This document shows positions 1 to 4,630 of a stretch of DNA of 9,719 nucleotides, piece after piece (the stretch's first letter is position 1; each line of letters begins with the position of its first letter). The notes beneath the pieces are model-generated. The model was given only the letters and a program-made list of their open reading frames with translations. It ran no database searches and had not been told where the DNA came from. Both the position numbers and the translations under genes were made by a program. Source of the stretch: Tannerellaceae bacterium. Lineage in GTDB: Bacteria > Bacteroidota > Bacteroidia > Bacteroidales > Tannerellaceae. The stretch is from assembly GCA_031265595.1 (NCBI GenBank), contig JAISCM010000128.1, positions 1-9,719 on the forward strand, written 5' to 3'.

Positions 1-291
1 AACTACTACATCCGCCGCTCGGGCCAGGTAGTAACGATGCGTCCCCTCGAAATGATCCCCGCCCATGCCATCGGCTACAACCGCAACAGCATAGGCATCT
101 GCTACGAAGGCGGCCTGAACGGCGACAGCGTCCCCACCGACACCCGCACCCCGGAACAAAAAGAAGCCATCCTCCGCCTGCTGCACGAGCTGCTCCTCCG
201 CTTCCCCGGCTGCCGCATCTGCGGCCATCGCGACCTGGCCAACAAAGCCTGCCCCTGCTTTGATGCAGAGAAAGAGTATAATGAATTATGA
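1..291 (+). CDS. N-acetylmuramoyl-L-alanine amidase, C-terminal part (N-terminus outside window)
   Basis: The frame is open from base 1, giving 96 visible residues; the true start lies upstream, so the ATG at 37 is internal. The visible part fits the C-terminal half of an Amidase_2 / T7-lysozyme-like domain, which cleaves the bond between N-acetylmuramic acid and L-alanine in peptidoglycan. Diagnostic segments are PAHAIGYNRNSIGICYEGG (a central strand of the fold), TPEQKEAILRLL (the usual helix), and CGHRDL followed by KACPCFD, which supply the second zinc histidine and the zinc cysteine of the family. The first zinc histidine would be upstream of the window. The stop codon overlaps the start of the next gene (ATGA at 288-291), so the two are probably translationally coupled. 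The two small membrane proteins downstream suggest a phage lysis role. The enzyme call is secure; phage origin is inferred. Confidence 0.9.
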   Translation, partial: NYYIRRSGQVVTMRPLEMIPAHAIGYNRNSIGICYEGGLNGDSVPTDTRTPEQKEAILRLLHELLLRFPGCRICGHRDLANKACPCFDAEKEYNEL

Positions 292-518
292 GGCTACAAC
301 TTATCATTGCGGTTTTGCTGGCGATAGCCGGTTTGTCGCTGCTGTTCATCGGCTTTTGGTGCGAGCCTGTTGGCGAGATACATAACTCTGTGCTGGTAGC
401 CTTTGGCGAAGTATCCACCTTTGCAGGCGCCTTGTTTGGGGTGGATTATAGCTACCGGTATAAAGTAAAGTTCCCGGCCCAGCCCACCCCACCCCCCAGC
501 CCCCTAAAGGGGGGGTAG
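288..518 (+). CDS. Small two-TM membrane protein, holin candidate
   Basis: A 76-aa protein starting in the ATGA overlap with the amidase gene. It has two hydrophobic segments, about residues 4-24 and 34-52, joined by a short loop with acidic residues, then a polar DYSYRYK segment. Small two-TM proteins directly beside an endolysin gene are typical of holins, which let the endolysin reach the wall, but no holin family was recognised by sequence, so that role is inferred from size, topology and position. The last 13 or so residues (AQPTPPPSPLKGG) and the approach to the stop codon are encoded by a GC-rich repeat (478-515) whose inverted copy lies in the next gene. The proline-rich tail is therefore probably an acquired extension and not part of the original protein. 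Confidence 0.7.
   Translation: MRLQLIIAVLLAIAGLSLLFIGFWCEPVGEIHNSVLVAFGEVSTFAGALFGVDYSYRYKVKFPAQPTPPPSPLKGG
478..515 (+). repeat. GC-rich repeat, copy A (inverted relative to copy B)
   Basis: A C-rich tract, then CCCCCTAAAGGGGGGG. Positions 491-515 are the exact reverse complement of 609-633 (25 bp), and similarity continues outward with a 5-bp difference (an extra ACCCC here). The core is itself a short hairpin of five C-G pairs around a TAAA loop. It lies inside the 3' end of the holin-like gene and encodes its proline-rich tail. Confidence 0.85.
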
Positions 519-550
519 AGAGAATTTAATAGTAACATATCACTTATCAC

Positions 551-1030
551 ATGAAATCAAAAAGACATACATCCCTATCACTCAAATGGTTACTATACCT
601 CCTCTTAACCCCCCCTTTAGGGGGCTGGGGGGTGGGCTGGGCAGGATTAGTCTCTTGCTCCTCCCGCAAAGCCACCTTTAGCCAGGCCGATTCGCTTACC
701 TGGACGAGGCGCGACAGTCTGTGGCTGAGCCGCAGTTTGCAAGCTTCCATCGGGCAGACGATGCAGTTGCAGCATTATACCTTTTCGCCTCCCGACAGCG
801 CTGGGAAGCAGTATGTAGCATCGGCCACCCTGCTATCGGCCACGTCCGACGAAACCTATACCGAACAGGCTACCGGCGAGGCAAAGCAAACCGCCACCCT
901 CGCCGCCACCCACACCGCCCAGTCTACGGAACAAACCATCACAGGTACGCACACCAAACGCTTCCCCTACTGGATCGTGGCAGCAGTGGGGCTATTGGTA
1001 GCAGGGGCCCTTATGTACAGAAAAAAATAG
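551..1030 (+). CDS. Lipoprotein with C-terminal membrane anchor, unimolecular-spanin candidate
   Basis: A 159-aa protein with a basic N-terminus (MKSKRH), a hydrophobic stretch and the lipobox LVSC (Cys36), giving a mature lipoprotein. Residues 37-136 are rich in Ser, Thr, Ala and Gln with no recognised domain. Residues about 139-156 (WIVAAVGLLVAGALMY) form a membrane segment followed by a basic RKK end. A lipid anchor at one end and a membrane anchor at the other is the layout of unimolecular spanins such as phage T1 gp11, which connect outer and inner membrane and disrupt the outer membrane during lysis. Position after an amidase and a holin-like gene fits. Residues 20-31 of the signal peptide (TPPLGGWGVGWA) are encoded by the inverted repeat copy at 609-642; removing those 12 codons would leave an ordinary lipoprotein signal. 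The protein is real with good confidence; the spanin role is inferred. Confidence 0.72.
   Translation: MKSKRHTSLSLKWLLYLLLTPPLGGWGVGWAGLVSCSSRKATFSQADSLTWTRRDSLWLSRSLQASIGQTMQLQHYTFSPPDSAGKQYVASATLLSATSDETYTEQATGEAKQTATLAATHTAQSTEQTITGTHTKRFPYWIVAAVGLLVAGALMYRKK
609..642 (-). repeat. GC-rich repeat, copy B, inside a signal-peptide coding region
   Basis: Seven C residues, TTTA, then G-rich sequence ending GGGTGGGCTGGGC. It is the reverse complement of copy A at 478-515, with 25 bp exact. The copies are separated by 93 bp that include the start codon of the spanin-like gene (551). If transcribed, the copies could pair into a long stem closing a loop around that start. Confidence 0.85.
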
Positions 1031-1060
1031 CAAGGGAGGAACCCCTTGCTATTTTTTTTA
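1021..1060 (+). terminator. Intrinsic terminator after the lysis-type cassette
   Basis: A perfect 10-bp stem ATAGCAAGGG (1027-1036) / CCCTTGCTAT (1043-1052) with a 6-nt loop, preceded by seven A (1021-1027) and followed by eight T (1052-1059). The left arm overlaps the stop codon of the preceding gene. The A tract can pair with the T tract, so it could also work in the opposite direction. Confidence 0.92.
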
Positions 1061-1070
1061 TAAAAATAAC

Positions 1071-1099
1071 TTGGTATTAAAAAATAAATACTATATTCG
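1071..1099 (+). promoter_or_regulatory. Possible Bacteroidetes-type promoter for lipoprotein block 1
   Basis: TTGG at 1071 and TATATTCG at 1092-1099 resemble the -33 (TTTG) and -7 (TAnnTTTG) elements of Bacteroidetes sigma-ABfr promoters with about 18 nt between them. The -7 element has one mismatch. It follows the terminator and precedes the array leader, the expected place for a promoter. Confidence 0.35.
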
Positions 1100-1107
1100 C
1101 AGCAAAT

Positions 1108-1152
1108 ACTATGATGTTTTATGGAAACGAACAAACCTTCTATCTTCTGTCG
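1108..1152 (+). repeat. Leader repeat, 5' segment, copy 1 (short conserved reading frame)
   Basis: This 45-bp segment recurs at 2705-2749 with 42 of 45 identical bases. It begins at an ATGATG and reads MMFYGNEQTFYLLS here and MMYYGKEQTFYLLS in the other copy; one of the three differences is synonymous. It is either a short leader peptide or a fragment of a lost gene. It lies just downstream of the candidate promoter and about 120 bp before the first array gene. Confidence 0.75.
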
Positions 1153-1170
1153 AAGAACCATTCCACAGGC

Positions 1171-1273
1171 AACGGCTCGCAACGGCATTTCGCAACGGCT
1201 CCCGAACCGGGAAGCGGGAGCGGTGGAATAAATATTGCTTCCGGGATATACCTATTTACAAAAAACAAAAAAC
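1171..1273 (+). repeat. Leader repeat, 3' segment, copy 1
   Basis: The 103 bp before the first array gene recur at 3469-3571 with four substitutions and no gaps. The segment holds repeated GCAACGGC units (1168-1199), a hairpin with a 7-bp stem (1198-1204 / 1215-1221) and an A-rich run (TTTACAAAAAACAAAAAAC) up to the ATG. The A-rich run is probably the translation-initiation region, as is usual in Bacteroidetes lacking a Shine-Dalgarno. Confidence 0.85.
1198..1221 (+). promoter_or_regulatory. Conserved leader hairpin, copy 1
   Basis: GCTCCCG (1198-1204) pairs with CGGGAGC (1215-1221) around a 10-nt loop. The same stem and loop are unchanged at 3496-3519 although nearby bases differ. There is no following T tract, so it is not a terminator; it may stabilise the transcript or affect translation. 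Confidence 0.45.
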
Positions 1274-1699
1274 ATGAGAATTTTAAACTGTATTTTATTT
1301 TGTATGCTACTTGCCGCCTTTTCCTGCCGGGACAATCCACCCGACATCCCCATACCGCTGAACGGTACGAAATGGAAATTGGCAGGTTCAGTAAACGTAG
1401 AAACAGGCATACTGAAAGAATTTGAACCTACAGATTGCGCCGAGTGCTTTACGCTTACGTTTAATTCAGATCACACGGCGTCAGGGCGCAGTATACTAAT
1501 GAATGTAGAAATTGATCTGCTAAATTTAGATCCTACAAGGCCTATGGCGAAGATTGCCTATGATGAAGGAGGATATCCGGATGGAGAGCGTTTTCGTACG
1601 GCTATCTACAAGGCTGCCTCGTTTATCGTTACCTCCGAAGAGCTAAAACTATATTACAACAACACAGAATATTTACTTTTTAAACCGATATTGTTATGA
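1274..1699 (+). CDS. Array lipoprotein 1 (tandem paralogue family, unknown function)
   Basis: A 141-aa lipoprotein with signal peptide MRILNCILFCMLLAAFSC and lipidated Cys18. The mature part starts with a Pro/Asp-rich linker, then GTKWKLAGSVNVETG, a CAEC motif (Cys55, Cys58) followed by FTLTF, a variable centre (about 80-110), and a conserved C-terminus SFIVTSEELKLYYNNTEYLLFKP. Alternating hydrophobic strands suggest a small beta-rich, lipocalin- or META-like fold, which is a guess. I recall similar tandem lipoproteins in Parabacteroides and Tannerella without known function. The ATG at 1274 was chosen because all five paralogues share this start and it gives a compact signal peptide; an in-frame TTG at 1235 would add 13 residues. 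The stop overlaps an ATG at 1696, suggesting coupling to the next gene. The acidic residues after the cysteine may direct it to the cell surface. Confidence 0.87.
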   Translation: MRILNCILFCMLLAAFSCRDNPPDIPIPLNGTKWKLAGSVNVETGILKEFEPTDCAECFTLTFNSDHTASGRSILMNVEIDLLNLDPTRPMAKIAYDEGGYPDGERFRTAIYKAASFIVTSEELKLYYNNTEYLLFKPILL

Positions 1700-1743
1700 A
1701 GAAGATACTTCCGGCATATACCTATTTACAAAAGACTAAACAC
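1696..1743 (+). promoter_or_regulatory. Conserved junction element with upstream in-frame ATG, gene 1 to gene 2
   Basis: The ATG at 1696 overlaps the stop of gene 1 as ATGA and stays in frame for 16 codons (MKKILPAYTYLQKTKH) up to the start at 1744. The same segment precedes genes 3 and 5. It could be a coupled upstream start that lengthens the signal peptide, or simply an A-rich initiation region kept by unit duplication. Confidence 0.55.
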
Positions 1744-2166
1744 ATGAAAATAATAAAATATATTTTATTCTGCATGCTATTTGCCGGGGTTTCCTGTCTG
1801 GATAACGTTCCGGGTGGTATACTATCCTTGAAAGGGACACAATGGAAACTGGCAGGCTCAGTAAATGTAGAAACAGGCATACTGAAAGAATTTGAACCGA
1901 AAGACTGCGCTAAGTGCTTTACGCTTACGTTTGATACGGACTTTACGGCGGGTGGCGTATCTGTAATAAACGATTTAAGGATCCACTTATTGCCAAAACC
2001 AGATATCGTTTTTATGACAGAAGTGGGTGATGATGAGATTGGCGATGCTCACGCATATTATGAAGCATGGCGTACAATGACTTCATATAAGATTGAAAAC
2101 AACGACCTATGGTTTTTATTTAACAACAACACGGAATATCTACTTTTTAAACGTATACTGCCATGA
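1744..2166 (+). CDS. Array lipoprotein 2 (most divergent paralogue)
   Basis: A 140-aa lipoprotein with signal peptide MKIIKYILFCMLFAGVSC (lipid Cys18). It keeps the family N-terminal block GTQWKLAGSVNVETG and the CxxC (CAKC, Cys55 and Cys58), then departs strongly from its relatives: residues about 65-125 contain HLLPKPDIVFMTEVG and an Asp/Glu-rich turn, and the usual SEELKLYYNN becomes NNDLWFLFNNN before the common NTEYLLFK end. The sharp shift between conserved ends and a different centre suggests recombination with another family member or strong diversification. An alternative start at 1696 would add 16 residues. The stop overlaps the ATG at 2163. The function is unknown. Confidence 0.86.
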   Translation: MKIIKYILFCMLFAGVSCLDNVPGGILSLKGTQWKLAGSVNVETGILKEFEPKDCAKCFTLTFDTDFTAGGVSVINDLRIHLLPKPDIVFMTEVGDDEIGDAHAYYEAWRTMTSYKIENNDLWFLFNNNTEYLLFKRILP

Positions 2167-2210
2167 ATAAGATACTTCCGGCATATACCTATTTACAAAA
2201 GACTAAACAC

Positions 2211-2648
2211 ATGAAAATAGTAAAATATATTTTATTTTGTATGCTACTTGCCGCCTTTTCCTGCCGGGACAACAATCCACCCGACGACACCCCCATACCG
2301 CTGAACGGTACACAATGGAAACTGGCAGGTTCAGTAAATGTAGAAACAGGCGAACTGGAAGAATTTGAACCGAAAGCCTGCGCCGAGTGCTTTACGCTTA
2401 CATTTAATTCAGATCATGAAGCGTCTGGGCGTAGTATATCGTCAATGATAAAGATTGATCTGCTGGATTTGCGCAAGTACATAATGACTAAGGAGTCGGA
2501 AACCTGGATTGAAAATCAATCTTTACCTGTAGATGGAGACCATTATAGGAGGATCATGACATCCATTGACTCGTTTACCGTAACCTCCGAAGAGCTAAAA
2601 CTATATTACAACAACAAAACAGAATATTTACTTTTCAAACCGATATAG
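2211..2648 (+). CDS. Array lipoprotein 3
   Basis: A 145-aa lipoprotein with signal peptide MKIVKYILFCMLLAAFSC, then an acidic/proline linker (RDNNPPDDTPIP), the family block GTQWKLAGSVNVETG, CAEC (Cys57, Cys60), the SDHEASGRS segment, IDLLDLRKYI and the conserved C-terminus ELKLYYNNKTEYLLFKPI. It is very close to array lipoproteins 4 and 5 at both ends. The second half, from LRKYIM to the stop, is nearly that of lipoprotein 4 apart from a short variable stretch (ETWIENQSLPVDGD here, EGSWGGDPSLRIDGD there). The start at 2211 is shared by the family; an in-frame ATG at 2163, overlapping the stop of gene 2, would add 16 residues. It is the last gene of block 1. The function is unknown. Confidence 0.87.
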   Translation: MKIVKYILFCMLLAAFSCRDNNPPDDTPIPLNGTQWKLAGSVNVETGELEEFEPKACAECFTLTFNSDHEASGRSISSMIKIDLLDLRKYIMTKESETWIENQSLPVDGDHYRRIMTSIDSFTVTSEELKLYYNNKTEYLLFKPI

Positions 2649-2650
2649 CC

Positions 2651-2675
2651 ATGAAGAAGATACTTCCGGCATATA
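2651..2675 (+). pseudogene. Truncated start of a further array unit
   Basis: After the stop of array gene 3 the junction element begins again (ATGAAGAAGATACTTCCGGC and the following ATATA) but breaks off at about 2675; no family coding sequence follows. The stretch after array gene 5 (4505 onward) starts the same way with its ATG changed to ATA. Both ends also share TTGTGCATTG (2695-2704 and 4542-4551), so the 3' flank was probably duplicated with the block. Confidence 0.6.
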
Positions 2676-2704
2676 TACTGCGCACGGTATGGTTTTGTGC
2701 ATTG

Positions 2705-2749
2705 ACTATGATGTATTATGGAAAAGAACAGACCTTCTATCTTCTGTCG
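2705..2749 (+). repeat. Leader repeat, 5' segment, copy 2
   Basis: It matches 1108-1152 at 42 of 45 bases and again opens with ATGATG in a frame reading MMYYGKEQTFYLLS, which here runs on to a stop near 2780. In copy 1 this segment is followed within 18 bp by the 3' leader segment; here about 720 bp intervene. Confidence 0.75.
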
Positions 2750-2754
2750 GATTT

Positions 2755-2781
2755 AAGGTGTGATATTTTTTCATACCTTTG
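2755..2781 (+). promoter_or_regulatory. Candidate promoter with overlapping inverted repeat
   Basis: TACCTTTG at 2774-2781 is an exact match to the Bacteroidetes -7 consensus TAnnTTTG. The -33 element is weak (TTTA at 2753-2756). AAGGTGTGA (2755-2763) and TCATACCTT (2771-2779) form a 9-bp inverted repeat with one G-T pair, so a regulator could bind over the promoter. It would drive the lipocalin-like gene at 3019 with a leader of about 230 nt. Confidence 0.4.
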
Positions 2782-3018
2782 AAACGATTTTTGTATGATC
2801 CGAAAGGATTGAGGTCGCATACTGAAAAGTATTCCCACGGGTCTTTTGGCGATGGAAGGCTGTAAAACCGAATCATTGAAAAAGACGTATATGTATTGAT
2901 TGGAAATAAATCACGCGATGACAGAGTATCCGGTTCGAAAGAAAGGAGTGGCCGGTGGCGGATATGTGAAAAGGTCGCAACCGAACAGAAAAGTCTAACT
3001 CTTGAAAAAGAAGTTTAT

Positions 3019-3444
3019 ATGAAAAGAAAACGATTTGCGCCATGCATATTGCTTGTCGTATGCATACTTTGTCTGTCGGGATGCGAAAAGGATGCTTCCG
3101 ATTCCATTTTGGGAAAATGGGAGTTGAAAGAACGCGCCTATCCCGAAGGAAAACTTCAGCCGGTAGAACCGTCGGGATATACGGAATATCTTCCGAACGG
3201 GATCGTGAGGACGTACGACTATGAATTAAAGACCTTCACGCCGGCCGATAAAATGTACTGGATTGTAAGAGACTCGCTTTTTGTGAACATGCTTAACCCC
3301 GGTGAAGACGACGTGAATCAGGGCGCTGTTTTTCGCTACCGCTTTGTCAATGGGAAGAAAATGGTTCTCGAAGTCGAACGTTATCTGGGTAAATGGGGTA
3401 CCTATGAAATGAAACCTGTTATTTTTGTATATAAAAAAAAGTAA
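3019..3444 (+). CDS. Lipocalin-like small lipoprotein
   Basis: A 141-aa lipoprotein unrelated in sequence to the flanking array genes. The signal peptide MKRKRFAPCILLVVCILCLSGC has lipobox LSGC (Cys22), followed by EKDASDS. The mature part begins ILGKWELKE, the typical first strand of Bacteroidales lipocalin-like lipoproteins, and continues with GYTEYLPNGIVRTYDYELK, YWIVRDSLFV and a final basic strand VIFVYKKK. Such proteins are predicted beta-barrels with a possible small-ligand pocket; no ligand can be read from the sequence. The ATG at 3019 fits the signal peptide; the longer frame from 2896 would bury it behind 41 polar residues. The gene sits in a segment inserted in the duplicated array leader, so it looks like a separate acquisition. 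No terminator follows, and transcription may continue into array gene 4. Confidence 0.82.
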   Translation: MKRKRFAPCILLVVCILCLSGCEKDASDSILGKWELKERAYPEGKLQPVEPSGYTEYLPNGIVRTYDYELKTFTPADKMYWIVRDSLFVNMLNPGEDDVNQGAVFRYRFVNGKKMVLEVERYLGKWGTYEMKPVIFVYKKK

Positions 3445-3468
3445 ATACCTTATGAAACGACTGATTTT

Positions 3469-3571
3469 AACGGCTCGCAACGGCGTTTCGCAATGGCTCC
3501 CGAACCGGGAAGCGGGAGCGGCGGAATAAATATTACTTCCGGGATATACCTATTTACAAAAAACAAAAAAC
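3469..3571 (+). repeat. Leader repeat, 3' segment, copy 2
   Basis: It aligns without gaps to 1171-1273 with four substitutions. The hairpin (3496-3502 / 3513-3519) and the A-rich initiation region before the ATG are unchanged. It is the immediate upstream region of block 2. Confidence 0.85.
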
Positions 3572-4009
3572 ATGAAAATAGTAAAATATATTTTATTTTG
3601 TATGCTACTTGCTACCTTTTCCTGCCGGGACAACAATTCTCCCGACATCCCAATCCCGTTGAAAGGGACACAATGGAAACTGGCAGGCTCAGTAAACGTA
3701 GAAACAGGCGAGTTGAAAGAGTTTCAACCAACAGCCTGCGCAGAATGTTTCACGCTTACATTTCATTCGGATCATGAGGCTTCGGGGCTCAGTGTGTCGT
3801 CAAAAATAGCGATTGATCTGCTGGATTTGCGCAAGTACATAATGTCTAAGGAGTCGGAAGGTAGTTGGGGCGGAGATCCGTCTTTACGTATAGATGGAGA
3901 CCATTATAGGAGGATCATGACATCCATTGACTCGTTTACCGTAACCTCCGAAGAGCTAAAACTTTATTACAACAACAAAACAGAATATCTACTTTTTAAA
4001 CCTATATAG
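3572..4009 (+). CDS. Array lipoprotein 4
   Basis: A 145-aa lipoprotein with signal peptide MKIVKYILFCMLLATFSC and lipid Cys18, family block GTQWKLAGSVNVETG, CAEC (Cys56, Cys59), SDHEASGLSVSSK, IDLLDLRKYIM and the conserved end ELKLYYNNKTEYLLFKPI. It is a mosaic: the middle (HSDHEASG, SEGSWGGDPSLRIDGD) matches array lipoprotein 5, while the part after DHYRRIMTSIDSFTVTSEE matches lipoprotein 3. Around 3720-3790 it uses synonymous codons that differ from its sisters (for example TGCGCAGAATGTTTC where the others have TGCGCCGAGTGCTTT), which points to gene conversion from another copy. It is the first gene of block 2, directly after the duplicated leader, and has no upstream in-frame ATG of the coupled kind. 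The function is unknown. Confidence 0.87.
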   Translation: MKIVKYILFCMLLATFSCRDNNSPDIPIPLKGTQWKLAGSVNVETGELKEFQPTACAECFTLTFHSDHEASGLSVSSKIAIDLLDLRKYIMSKESEGSWGGDPSLRIDGDHYRRIMTSIDSFTVTSEELKLYYNNKTEYLLFKPI

Positions 4010-4011
4010 CC

Positions 4012-4059
4012 ATGAAAAAGATACTTCCGGCATATAACTATTTACAAAAGACTAAACAC
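4012..4059 (+). promoter_or_regulatory. Conserved junction element, gene 4 to gene 5
   Basis: An ATG 2 nt after the stop of gene 4 opens MKKILPAYNYLQKTKH in frame with the start at 4060, as at the earlier junctions. Only one residue differs from the gene 1-2 junction (Thr to Asn). Confidence 0.5.
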
Positions 4060-4503
4060 ATGAAAATAGTAAAATATATTTTATTCTGTATGCTACTTGC
4101 CGCCTTTTCCTGCCGCGACAACAATCCACCCGACGACACCCCCATACCGCTGAATGGTACACAATGGAAACTGGCGGGCTCAGTAAATGTAGAGACAGGC
4201 AAACTGGAAGAATTTGAACCGAGAGCCTGCGCCGAGTGCTTTACGCTTACGTTTCATTCGGATCATGAGGCTTCGGGGCGCAGTGTATCGTCAAAAGTAA
4301 TGATTGACCTGCTGGATTTGCGCAAGTATATAAATATTACTGGCGTGTCGGAAGGCAGTTGGAGCGGAGATCCGTCTTTACGTATAGATGGAGACCGTTT
4401 CACGACGACCATGGCATCCATTGAATCGTTTATCGTAACCTTCGAAGAATTAAAACTATATTACAACAACAAAACAGCATATTTACTTTTTAAACCCATA
4501 TAG
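4060..4503 (+). CDS. Array lipoprotein 5
   Basis: A 147-aa lipoprotein, the longest of the family here. The signal peptide MKIVKYILFCMLLAAFSC and the linker RDNNPPDDTPIP are identical to lipoprotein 3. GTQWKLAGSVNVETG and CAEC (Cys57, Cys60) follow. The centre (HSDHEASGRSVSSKV, then SEGSWSGDPSLRIDGD) is close to lipoprotein 4, with two extra residues after RKYI (NITGV). The last third (RFTTTMASIESFIVTFEELKL) is closer to lipoprotein 1 than to 3 or 4. This patchwork suggests repeated recombination within the array. The in-frame ATG at 4012 would add 16 residues. It is the last gene of the array. The function is unknown. Confidence 0.87.
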   Translation: MKIVKYILFCMLLAAFSCRDNNPPDDTPIPLNGTQWKLAGSVNVETGKLEEFEPRACAECFTLTFHSDHEASGRSVSSKVMIDLLDLRKYINITGVSEGSWSGDPSLRIDGDRFTTTMASIESFIVTFEELKLYYNNKTAYLLFKPI

Positions 4504-4522
4504 CCATAAAGAAGATAGTATT

Positions 4523-4584
4523 AACTCTACGCGGGATAGAGTTGTGCATTGCGGTTACGCCGTAAGGCACAAAACTGTCCCGTG
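4523..4584 (+). promoter_or_regulatory. Structured intergenic element with two exclusive stems
   Basis: A long stem forms between 4530-4547 and 4567-4584: 16 of 18 positions pair, including two G-T pairs. An alternative 7-bp hairpin AACTCTA (4523-4529) / TAGAGTT (4537-4543) shares bases with it, so only one can form. It lies 20 bp after the last array gene; with no T tract it is not a standard terminator but may end or stabilise the array transcript. Confidence 0.45.
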
Positions 4585-4630
4585 TGGAGCATATAATTCA
4601 TAAGAGGACACCTGGCCTTGGTGGAAGGAA

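Larger units (their letters stand above)
2649..3018 (+). other. 370-bp gap between array gene 3 and the lipocalin-like gene
   Basis: From left to right it holds the truncated array unit (2651-2675), the second copy of the 5' leader segment (2705-2749), an imperfect hairpin overlapping a candidate promoter (2755-2781), and about 230 bp of leader (2788-3018) in which I see no gene or convincing structure. A reading frame from a TTG at 2896 runs into the downstream gene, but its sequence is polar and lacks family features, so I treat it as untranslated. Confidence 0.6.

Noticed and set aside
547..750. Minus-strand frame across the inverted repeat
   Set aside because: It is the shadow of the spanin-like gene; its familiar-looking PTPQPPKGG piece comes from the repeat and not from a real protein.
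1111..1425. 104-aa open frame starting at the conserved mini-frame and running through the start of array gene 1
   Set aside because: It overlaps gene 1 in another frame, and its later part only mirrors that coding sequence; only the first 14 codons are conserved, so I list just the repeat.
2896..3018. N-terminal extension of the lipocalin-like gene from a TTG
   Set aside because: It would put 41 polar residues before a clear lipoprotein signal peptide; the ATG at 3019 explains the signal.
2651..3571. Insertion sequence carrying the lipocalin-like gene
   Set aside because: No transposase and no terminal inverted repeats are visible; only a short direct repeat flanks it.
1274..4503. CRISPR array or short tandem repeat locus
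   Set aside because: The repeating unit is a whole gene of about 470 bp with intact reading frames; there are no short regular repeats with spacers.
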